DNA from: Candidatus Binatota bacterium
GTDB taxonomy: Bacteria; Desulfobacterota; Binatia; Bin18
Assembly: GCA_011523315.1 (NCBI GenBank)
Contig: WTHE01000304.1
Coordinates: 1 to 5,064, forward strand
Reading direction: 5' to 3'
DNA: 5,064 nt
Shown: positions 1 to 4,250 of the stretch, piece after piece
Numbering within the stretch: the first letter of the stretch is position 1
Layout: every line of letters starts with the position of its first letter
The notes under the pieces: model-generated
Databases searched by the model: none
Told to the model about the DNA's origin: nothing
Seen by the model: only the letters and a program-made list of their open reading frames with translations
Made by a program: the position numbers and the translations under genes

Positions 1-68
1 AGGAAACGCTCTTTTCAGGGGCGCTCGCCTCGATCGCCAGGGCTGGCCCCGGCTCTCCCGGCGTCTCG

Positions 69-106
69 GCAGTTCGGGCAGGAATGCTGAGATGCCTGCC
101 CGCTGC
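69..106. repeat. Imperfect inverted repeat (hairpin)
   Basis: GCAG-TT-CGGGCAGG at 69-82 pairs with CCTGCCCG-CTGC at 95-106, giving 12 base pairs with a two-base bulge and a 12-nt loop. No T-run follows on either strand, so it does not look like an intrinsic terminator. It may be a REP-like intergenic repeat or the end of whatever lies to the left of the window. Confidence 0.4.
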
Positions 107-119
107 GCAGCTGTCAGAT

Positions 120-218
120 CTATTGCCACACCTCCCGAAGGGGATACTCCTTAATTATCACCCTCTCCCTGTTTATGAGATAGCGTCGAGTCATATCGAG
201 GAACTCTACAACGCGCAT
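120..218 (-). CDS. Possible small ORF, 32 aa, unrecognised
   Basis: A minus-strand reading frame starts at the ATG complementary to 216-218 and stops at TAG (complement of 120-122). The product is short, basic and protein-like: it begins MRVVEFLDMTRRYLINRE and ends PLREVWQ. It lies in a stretch (about 120-240) clearly richer in A+T than the rest of the window. The same frame stays open upstream of the ATG for more than ten codons, so this could also be the tail of a longer broken gene. There is no convincing Shine-Dalgarno site, only an A-rich AAAAGG about 10 nt before the ATG. The plus strand of the same interval is also open from the window edge to 383, so strand assignment is uncertain. 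I recognise no family. Confidence 0.2.
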   Translation of the reverse strand: MRVVEFLDMTRRYLINRERVIIKEYPLREVWQ

Positions 219-260
219 GACGCTAGAGCCTTTTCGGTGATTTCCGATGTGTCTGAAGAG

Positions 261-277
261 GCGGGCGGGACGCCCGC
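261..277. repeat. GC-rich palindromic hairpin (REP-like)
   Basis: GCGGGCG (261-267), loop GGA, CGCCCGC (271-277) form a perfect 7-bp hairpin, followed by GCTCCCGGC. GGGACGCCCGCGCTCCC-type stretches are, in my experience, dispersed intergenic repeats in many high-GC genomes; their identity here is inferred. It sits just upstream of the point where dehydrogenase homology begins, which suggests a repeat-associated junction. Confidence 0.45.
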
Positions 278-300
278 GCTCCCGGCTTCCCCAGCCCGAC

Positions 301-606
301 CAATACCCTGCCGACTTCGCCAGTCCGGCCCAGTCCGCGGCGGTGTCGGCCCTGCCCGGCGTGGTGTTTTCCGGGTCGGTTGACGGCCATCTGCGCGGCT
401 ATGCCACCGACACCGGCACCGTCATCTGGGACTACAACGCCATCCAGGAGTATGAGAGCATCAACGGCGTCCCGACCACGGGCGGCTCGTTTGACGGTCC
501 AGGGCCGACCATTGTGGACGGCATACTGTATGTCCACTCCGGCTACGGCTATCGGGGCGGGACGCCGGGCAATGCCCTGCTCGCGTTTTCGGTCAAGGGC
601 GAATAG
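301..606 (+). pseudogene. C-terminal remnant of a PQQ-dependent (polyvinyl-alcohol-dehydrogenase-like) beta-propeller protein
   Basis: The reading frame ending at TAG 604-606 encodes the last blades of a quinoprotein beta-propeller. Recognisable parts are the SAAVSALPGVVFSGSVDGHL segment with a following GYATDTGTVIWDY blade, then INGVPTTGGSFDGPGPTIVDG and the terminal HSGYGYRGGTPGNALLAFS. These match the C-terminal pattern I know from polyvinyl alcohol dehydrogenases and related periplasmic PQQ enzymes, which oxidise alcohols and pass electrons to cytochrome c. Family members are several hundred residues long; only about 100 remain. The frame is open back to an ATG at 247, but residues before about 301 come from repeat-like DNA (RRAGRPRSR) and do not resemble the family. 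No signal peptide, haem-binding motif or start with a Shine-Dalgarno site is present. I interpret it as a 5'-truncated, non-functional remnant; an assembly chimera at the junction is the alternative. Confidence 0.65.
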
Positions 607-680
607 GCGCCCGGCAGCGCACGGTGGAATCCGGGAGCCCTGGATTTCGTTCCCATTCCATCCGGGTTCCCTGGGCGCCT
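605..680. repeat. Nested inverted repeat between convergent genes, possible bidirectional terminator
   Basis: AGGCGCCC (605-612) is perfectly complementary to GGGCGCCT (673-680). Inside it GGAATCCGG (626-634) pairs with CCGGGTTCC (662-670) with one G-T wobble. The structure starts at the stop codon of the dehydrogenase remnant and lies 50 bp past the stop of the convergent DUF169 gene, a suitable place for a shared terminator. No T-run follows either arm, so intrinsic termination is doubtful. The rest of 607-731 holds nothing else I can identify. Confidence 0.35.
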
Positions 681-731
681 TGCTCAACCACAGTCCCTGA
701 CACGTCCTGCGAGTGTTTCACACGACGCGGC

Positions 732-1547
732 CTACTTCACGTCTTTGTAGCTGAAGCCCAGACCCGCACGCGCATCGCTCTGGATGCCGTACTGGGGAAT
801 GGGGTAGGACAGCCCGTTCTTGGCCAGCCGGGCCAGACCCTCCAGGGCTTTCGGCAGGTAGTCGGGCGGCATGGCCATCAACAGCTCATCCTCAAGCACG
901 CCCCCGTAGCGCCGCTCGGCATAACACGGAATCGAAACGCTCGGCTCCCCGGTCAGCTTGGCCCGGCCCCAGGAGTCGGCACAGGCCGACTCGCCCACGC
1001 TGCCCCACTGCATTTTTCTGTAGCCCGCCCATTGTAGGCCGTTAATCAGCAGGATCATTTGAGCCGGGGTGGCGTAGATCAGACAGATATCCGGCGGCTT
1101 GAGCCGACCGGACACCAGCGGCGAGACCGCCAGGGCCTGATAGCGGCCGTAGGGCACGACATCCATAGCCTGCTGATGGGCGGCCGAGTCCTGCTGTGTC
1201 TCAAACCACACCCCGGCCATGGCTTTGCCGCATCGCCACTCCTCGTCCTGGGGGGCGAGACCCAGCACGGCCGAGCACTGGGCGCCGACCAGGTCTTTTG
1301 CCGTCAGGCCGACAGTCCAGTTGAGCCGGGCGGCCTGGGCGACGATCTGGTCGGCGGTGTGGATATTCTTGGGACGCCGGATTCTGGGAATCGCCTCCAT
1401 TTCTTCAATCGAAGCAAACCACTTCATGCCGATCGGCGTGGCGCGCAGGCGGAGGCGGCGGTTGAGTTCATCAATCAATGCGGGCCAGTCGTAGCTCGGC
1501 TGCTCGTGGATGGCGGAAGCTGATGGCTGTGTCGATGGCTGTGTCAT
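732..1547 (-). CDS. DUF169 domain-containing protein
   Basis: A complete 271-aa protein of the DUF169 family (PF02596, COG2043), whose biochemical role is not established. The first 20 residues are a low-complexity leader (TQPSTQPS repeat). The domain follows from about residue 21 to the end: RLRLRATPIGMKW (31-43), GAQCSAVLGL (88-97), PYGRYQALAVSPL (132-144), a hydrophobic PDICLIYATPAQMILLINGL segment (152-171), then GESACADSW (185-193) and SIPCYAERRYGG (205-216). The cysteines at 91, 189 and 208 lie in the conserved blocks and could bind a metal or cluster; this is inference. There is no signal peptide. The frame is open upstream to 1634, but the start at 1547 is chosen because AGGAGGA lies 6 nt before it and family-like sequence begins soon after. 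It is divergent from the alpha/beta hydrolase and convergent with the dehydrogenase remnant, so it is probably its own transcription unit, under the inverted repeat just upstream. Confidence 0.85.
   Translation of the reverse strand: MTQPSTQPSASAIHEQPSYDWPALIDELNRRLRLRATPIGMKWFASIEEMEAIPRIRRPKNIHTADQIVAQAARLNWTVGLTAKDLVGAQCSAVLGLAPQDEEWRCGKAMAGVWFETQQDSAAHQQAMDVVPYGRYQALAVSPLVSGRLKPPDICLIYATPAQMILLINGLQWAGYRKMQWGSVGESACADSWGRAKLTGEPSVSIPCYAERRYGGVLEDELLMAMPPDYLPKALEGLARLAKNGLSYPIPQYGIQSDARAGLGFSYKDVK
1522..1545 (-). repeat. 12-bp perfect tandem duplication in the DUF169 N-terminus
   Basis: GATGGCTGTGTC occurs twice head-to-tail (1522-1533 and 1534-1545), directly after the start codon of the minus-strand gene. 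It encodes TQPS twice. It is in frame and lies outside the conserved domain, so it probably arose by slippage and is tolerated. Confidence 0.8.
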
Positions 1548-1553
1548 GGCATG

Positions 1554-1560
1554 TCCTCCT
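1554..1560 (-). promoter_or_regulatory. Shine-Dalgarno site of the DUF169 gene
   Basis: On the minus strand AGGAGGA ends 6 nt before the ATG at 1547. It decides the start: the upstream in-frame codons to 1634 lie in the inverted repeat and show no comparable site. Confidence 0.8.
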
Positions 1561-1566
1561 GTCGTG

Positions 1567-1624
1567 AAAGAGGAAACGTGTCGTCCTTTCATTTTAATAC
1601 AGAGAGACGACACGTTTCCTCTTT
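1567..1624. promoter_or_regulatory. Perfect 19-bp inverted repeat upstream of DUF169, candidate operator or leader hairpin
   Basis: AAAGAGGAAACGTGTCGTC (1567-1585) is the exact reverse complement of 1606-1624. A 20-nt A+T-rich spacer (1586-1605) separates the arms, and arm starts are 39 bp apart. Each arm also contains a small dyad, ACG-N3-CGT, so each arm could be a single binding site for a dimeric regulator. On the minus strand the spacer contains TAAAAT (1596 down to 1591), a fair -10 box, but the matching -35 position (GGAAAC) is poor. If transcription starts just past that -10, the two arms flank the promoter like paired operators. If it starts further upstream, the leader forms a 19-bp hairpin whose base ends 6 nt before the Shine-Dalgarno site. 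The arm on the 1624 side ends in TTTT on the plus strand, but no plus-strand gene lies upstream to terminate. Confidence 0.65.
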
Positions 1625-1725
1625 TGTCTAGCACGGCCCCGACAGGCTGGCCACTCGGATTTGCCCTGGGACGGCTGGTGTACTAAAGCTGGGGGAGCGA
1701 CACCGGATAACGGAAAGGATACGCA

Positions 1726-2604
1726 ATGGCCTACATACACACGAACGGCGTGAAGCTCTATGTTGAGGAGACGGGCGCTGGCGATGCCATTCTGTTTGCC
1801 CACGAGTTTGGCGGCGATCATCGCAGCTGGTCGCCCCAGGTCCAGCACTTTGCCGCCCACTACCGGTGCATTACCTACAACGCGCGCGGCTACCCGCCGT
1901 CCGAGGTGCCCGAAGACGAGGAGCGCTACGGCCAGCAGCTGTCAACCGATGATGTGACGGGGGTGCTCGACGCGTTCGGTGTTGAGCGCGCCTTTGTGGT
2001 CGGGCTCAGCATGGGCGCCTACACGGGCCTGATGTTTGCCATGCAGCATCCAGAGCGCGTTCACGGACTCGTCTTTGCCAGCGGGGGCTCTGGAGCGTAT
2101 CCACACACGCGGGAGCAGTTTCTGGCCGACACCAGACGTGTTGCCGACACCATGCTGGCCAGCGATTCGGTCGATTCGACGGGCATGGCGACCGGCCCCA
2201 GCCGGGTGCAGCTCCAGAACAAGAACCCCCAGGTGTGGGAGCAGTTTGCCCAGCATCTGTCAGAGCACTCGGCCCGCGGCTCGGCCTACACCCTGCGCCA
2301 CGTCCAGGCCGAGCGCCCGTCCCTGTACGATTTTGCGACCGAACTGCGGGCCATGACGACCCCGACCCTGTTGCTGGTCGGCGATGAAGACGAGTCGTGT
2401 CTCGACGTGAACCTGTATCTGAAGCGCAACATGCCGTACGGGGGCCTGAGCATACCGGCCAAAAGCGGTCATCTGTTGAATCTCGAAGAACCCGAGCGCT
2501 TCAATCAACTCCTGGAGGAGTTCCTTCAGACGGTTAAAGCCGGGCGCTGGCAGCGCCGAGACCCCAGGTCCGAGACAGTGAGCGCGTTTGGTCAGCGGTC
2601 GTAG
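1726..2604 (+). CDS. Alpha/beta hydrolase (alpha/beta-hydrolase-1 fold)
   Basis: A complete 292-aa cytoplasmic serine hydrolase. The N-terminal MAYIHTNGVKLYVEETG and the HEFGGDHRSW segment (26-35, usual place of the oxyanion-hole residues) fit the fold, as does YNARGYPPS (51-59). The nucleophile elbow is GLSMG with Ser95. VGDEDESC (218-225) supplies the acid, Asp220 or Asp222, and SGHLLNLEEP (247-256) supplies His249. The cap region is about residues 122-205. Length is normal apart from a polar, Arg-rich tail of roughly 25 residues after the last helix. The oxyanion segment reads HEFGG rather than the common HGFGG. The start is supported by GGAAAGGA (1712-1719), 6 nt before the ATG. Substrate cannot be deduced: esterase, lactonase (3-oxoadipate enol-lactonase-like) and C-C hydrolases share these motifs. 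The 178-bp gap to the divergent DUF169 gene shows no clear promoter for this direction (TTGCCC at 1661 and TACTAA at 1681 are too close together). Confidence 0.9.
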   Translation: MAYIHTNGVKLYVEETGAGDAILFAHEFGGDHRSWSPQVQHFAAHYRCITYNARGYPPSEVPEDEERYGQQLSTDDVTGVLDAFGVERAFVVGLSMGAYTGLMFAMQHPERVHGLVFASGGSGAYPHTREQFLADTRRVADTMLASDSVDSTGMATGPSRVQLQNKNPQVWEQFAQHLSEHSARGSAYTLRHVQAERPSLYDFATELRAMTTPTLLLVGDEDESCLDVNLYLKRNMPYGGLSIPAKSGHLLNLEEPERFNQLLEEFLQTVKAGRWQRRDPRSETVSAFGQRS

Positions 2605-2629
2605 GGGCTGAAAATCAACACCGGCATGA

Positions 2630-2749
2630 GCCAAGAAGGATAAGGGGACAGCTGAAGCGGTAGGGCAAGAACAGCTGGATGCCATGCTCGCGGTCTTTTC
2701 GCATGATCGAAACGGCGCTGTCCAGCCTATTCTCGAGGTGAACATATGA
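2630..2749 (+). pseudogene. Possible small upstream ORF, overlapping the next gene by ATGA; may be frameshifted
   Basis: This frame follows a stop at 2627-2629 and ends at TGA 2747-2749, overlapping the next start codon by 4 bp (ATGA), the arrangement typical of translationally coupled pairs. It reads AKKDKGTAEAVGQ, then EQLDAMLAVFSHDRNGA, then VQPILEVNI: 39 coherent, hydrophilic residues. The first in-frame ATG is at 2684 (21 aa). An ATG at 2626 is out of frame by one base; removing one C of the CC at 2631-2632 would join it to give about 40 aa starting MSKKDKG. There is no good Shine-Dalgarno site before 2626. It could be a decayed partner gene, a very short peptide starting at 2684, or chance. 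Confidence 0.25.
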
Positions 2750-2952
2750 TCACGAATGACACGCAGCTTCACCAAGCTCAGGAGAATATTCAAACGATCT
2801 GGCGCTTTCTGGAAGCTGCGCGCGAGACACATCCGCCACTGGATTATCAGCGCCTCGCCGCTCCCTACCTGCTCCAACTGCAGGAGCGACAGCAGGAGGT
2901 CGTAGCCTATCTTTCATGTCGAACTTCCAGCCCTGAGACCGATTCGGCCTAG
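2746..2952 (+). CDS. Small helical protein, 68 aa, antitoxin-like N-terminal region
   Basis: A complete small protein with a good ribosome site (GAGGTG at 2735-2740, 5 nt before the ATG). It is predicted almost wholly helical: helix one about residues 4-27 (TQLHQAQENIQTIWRFLEAA), a turn at HPPLDY (29-34), then helix two about 35-56 (LLQLQERQQEVVAYLS), with a short polar tail. I do not recognise a named family. The pattern MITN, helix, proline-containing turn, then a helix of LQxQxxEVxxY type recalls the N-terminal dimerising region of some HigA/Xre-type antitoxins, but the helix-turn-helix domain those proteins carry afterwards is absent. It could thus be a truncated antitoxin or an independent small protein. 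The 4-bp overlap with the preceding small frame fits a two-gene unit. No toxin domain is visible nearby. The role is unknown. Confidence 0.6.
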   Translation: MITNDTQLHQAQENIQTIWRFLEAARETHPPLDYQRLAAPYLLQLQERQQEVVAYLSCRTSSPETDSA

Positions 2953-2962
2953 TTTCAGGCCT

Positions 2963-2982
2963 GGGGTAGGGTGGGTTGCGGG
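2963..2982 (+). other. G-quadruplex-type motif
   Basis: Four G-runs (2963-2966, 2969-2971, 2973-2975, 2980-2982) are separated by loops of 2, 1 and 4 nt, fitting the G3+N1-7 rule. The motif lies on the coding strand, 11 nt after the stop of the 68-aa gene and about 95 nt before the amidohydrolase start. In a GC-rich genome this can arise by chance. Confidence 0.45.
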
Positions 2983-3006
2983 TGTCTTTGCCGTCTTGCG
3001 GCGGTT

Positions 3007-3024
3007 GGCCAGAGCACCCTGGCC
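3007..3024 (+). terminator. Short GC hairpin, weak terminator candidate
   Basis: GGCCAG (3007-3012), loop AGCACC, CTGGCC (3019-3024) form a perfect 6-bp hairpin followed by TTCTCC. It lies between the 68-aa gene and the amidohydrolase, where a terminator would make sense. The stem is short and the T-run is broken, so it is at best a weak intrinsic terminator. Confidence 0.25.
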
Positions 3025-3065
3025 TTCTCCGGCCGGGCGTGTCAAGCTGTGCCCTGCACTTGCGC

Positions 3066-3071
3066 AGGAGG
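3066..3071 (+). promoter_or_regulatory. Shine-Dalgarno site of the amidohydrolase
   Basis: AGGAGG lies 6 nt before the ATG at 3078. It fixes the start there rather than at the in-frame TTG at 2976, whose 34 extra residues do not resemble the family. A small 5-bp hairpin (CCTGC 3053-3057 with GCAGG 3064-3068) covers the first half of this site. Confidence 0.8.
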
Positions 3072-3077
3072 CTTGCT

Positions 3078-4205
3078 ATGACGATGGGGATCAAGGACGG
3101 CTATGTCTCGGCCGACGGCCATGTGGTCGAACCCCGAGACCTGTGGACCCGGCGGATGGACACCCGCTTTCGTCACCGTGCGCCACGGGTCGAGTCCCGG
3201 TCCGAGGCCGACTATTACCTGATCGATGGCCTAGCTCCGCTGCCGGTTGGCCTGGAAGGGGTAATGCTCGAAGAGAAAATCGCCGGCGAAATTCACTCCT
3301 CGCTCGGACACCGGCACGCCGACACCCGGCCGGGCGCCTGGGACCCCCAGGCGCGTCTGGCCGACCAGGACTTGGACCACGTGCGGGCCGAGGTGATTTA
3401 TCCCGGCATGCTGGGCCTGCACTTCTTTTATATCCGTGACGCCGAATATCAACGAGAGGTGATGCGGGTGTATAACGACTGGCTGGCCGAGTTCTGTGCC
3501 AGCGCCCCGGACCGTCTGTTGGGCACGGCCTTTCTGCCCCTGCGCGGACCGATTGAGTGGGCCTGTGCAGAGGCCCGGCGGGTGGCCACACTCGGTCTGC
3601 GGGCCGTCTCGATCCCAGGCGAGGTTGAGGAACGTCCCTACTCGCACGCCGACTATGGGCCGCTGTGGGCGACCTTGCAGGAACTGGGCCTGCCGGTCTC
3701 GACCCACGCCGGGACCGGAACCGGCGAAGAACTCCTGCTCAAGTGCGACCGGATCGGTTTTGGCGTGGGGCTGGTGGACGGGAAGATCGGGATGGTCATG
3801 CGGGCCATGGCCGACCTGATCTGGAGCGCGGTGCCGCAGCGCTATCCCGGGCTGCGTTTTGTCCTGGCCGAGGGGGGCATTGGCTGGATCGCCTCGGTCC
3901 TGACCTATATGGATCACTGGTGGCAGGACCACCGGCGCTGGATGGAGCCCCGGCTCGACGAGGCGCCGAGCTTTTACTTTCGGCGTCAATTCTGGGCTAC
4001 CTTTGAGGATGACCGGGCGGGAATCCTGACCCGGGAACTGCTCGGCGTGGATCGTCTGATGTGGGGCGCGGACTACCCCCACACCGAGGGGACGTTTCCC
4101 CGCTCACAGGAGCAGATCGCCAGAGATTTCGCCGGGGTGCCGGACGACGAGGTGTACCGCATGGTGGCCGGCAATGCGGCCCGGCTGTACGGGCTCGATG
4201 CGTGA
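3078..4205 (+). CDS. Amidohydrolase-2 family metal-dependent hydrolase/decarboxylase
   Basis: A complete 375-aa protein of the amidohydrolase-2 family (PF04909, COG2159), a TIM-barrel superfamily that includes ACMSD and gamma-resorcylate decarboxylase. SADGHVVEP near the N-terminus supplies the first metal site (Asp13, His15; the canonical motif is HxH). Further on are VIYPGMLGLHFFY, YNDWLAEFCASAPDRLLGTA (typical of the family), STHAGTG with metal ligand His210, LAEGGIGWI (Glu265), and LMWGADYPHTEGT with Asp332 and His335. The C-terminus AGNAARLYGLD is intact and length is normal. There is no signal peptide, so the enzyme is cytosolic. In ACMSD-like enzymes a catalytic His stands in an HGGG motif; here the matching place reads EGGIG, which points to a distinct subgroup. 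The start is set by AGGAGG at 3066. The next gene begins 45 bp downstream on the same strand with no terminator, so the two are likely co-transcribed. The substrate is unknown; hydrolysis or decarboxylation of a small carboxylic compound is the family expectation. Confidence 0.9.
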   Translation: MTMGIKDGYVSADGHVVEPRDLWTRRMDTRFRHRAPRVESRSEADYYLIDGLAPLPVGLEGVMLEEKIAGEIHSSLGHRHADTRPGAWDPQARLADQDLDHVRAEVIYPGMLGLHFFYIRDAEYQREVMRVYNDWLAEFCASAPDRLLGTAFLPLRGPIEWACAEARRVATLGLRAVSIPGEVEERPYSHADYGPLWATLQELGLPVSTHAGTGTGEELLLKCDRIGFGVGLVDGKIGMVMRAMADLIWSAVPQRYPGLRFVLAEGGIGWIASVLTYMDHWWQDHRRWMEPRLDEAPSFYFRRQFWATFEDDRAGILTRELLGVDRLMWGADYPHTEGTFPRSQEQIARDFAGVPDDEVYRMVAGNAARLYGLDA

Positions 4206-4238
4206 CGGGCCAGCCGTACGTGAAGAGCGCGCGAACGT

Positions 4239-4243
4239 GAGGG
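4239..4243 (+). promoter_or_regulatory. Shine-Dalgarno site selecting a GTG start
   Basis: GAGGG lies 7 nt before GTG 4251. The reading frame is closed upstream by TGA at 4221-4223 and has no other ATG, GTG or TTG between, so this site and the GTG define the N-terminus of the ligase-like gene. Confidence 0.7.
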
Positions 4244-4250
4244 ATGGGCT

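Noticed and set aside
223..687. Long minus-strand frame across the dehydrogenase remnant
   Set aside because: Its product is Arg/Gly/Ala-rich and lacks any domain, while the plus strand of the same interval gives clear beta-propeller sequence; it is a shadow frame.
1059..1523. Plus-strand frame opposite the DUF169 gene
   Set aside because: It is antisense to a well-supported conserved protein with a strong ribosome site, and its own translation has no recognisable features.
1567..1624. Inverted repeat as the ends of a miniature transposable element or a CRISPR repeat
   Set aside because: No target-site duplication flanks it, the interior is only 20 nt, and there is no repeat-spacer periodicity.
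1606..1630. Right arm of the inverted repeat plus TTTT as a plus-strand intrinsic terminator
   Set aside because: The hairpin loop is 20 nt, the T-run is only four bases, and no plus-strand gene lies upstream to be terminated; operator or leader roles fit better.
1661..1686. TTGCCC and TACTAA as a promoter for the alpha/beta hydrolase
   Set aside because: The spacing is only 14 bp and both boxes are weak matches; not supportable as a sigma-70 promoter.
2260..2877. Minus-strand 205-codon frame spanning the hydrolase end and the 68-aa gene
   Set aside because: It is antisense to the catalytic-His part of the hydrolase and shows no domain or plausible ribosome site; typical GC-rich shadow.
3053..3068. 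Five-bp hairpin covering part of the amidohydrolase Shine-Dalgarno site as a translational switch
   Set aside because: The stem is too short to be convincing and no ligand-sensing structure is visible around it.
3231..4082. Minus-strand 283-codon frame inside the amidohydrolase
   Set aside because: It is long only because high GC removes stops; the plus strand carries intact family motifs over the same bases.
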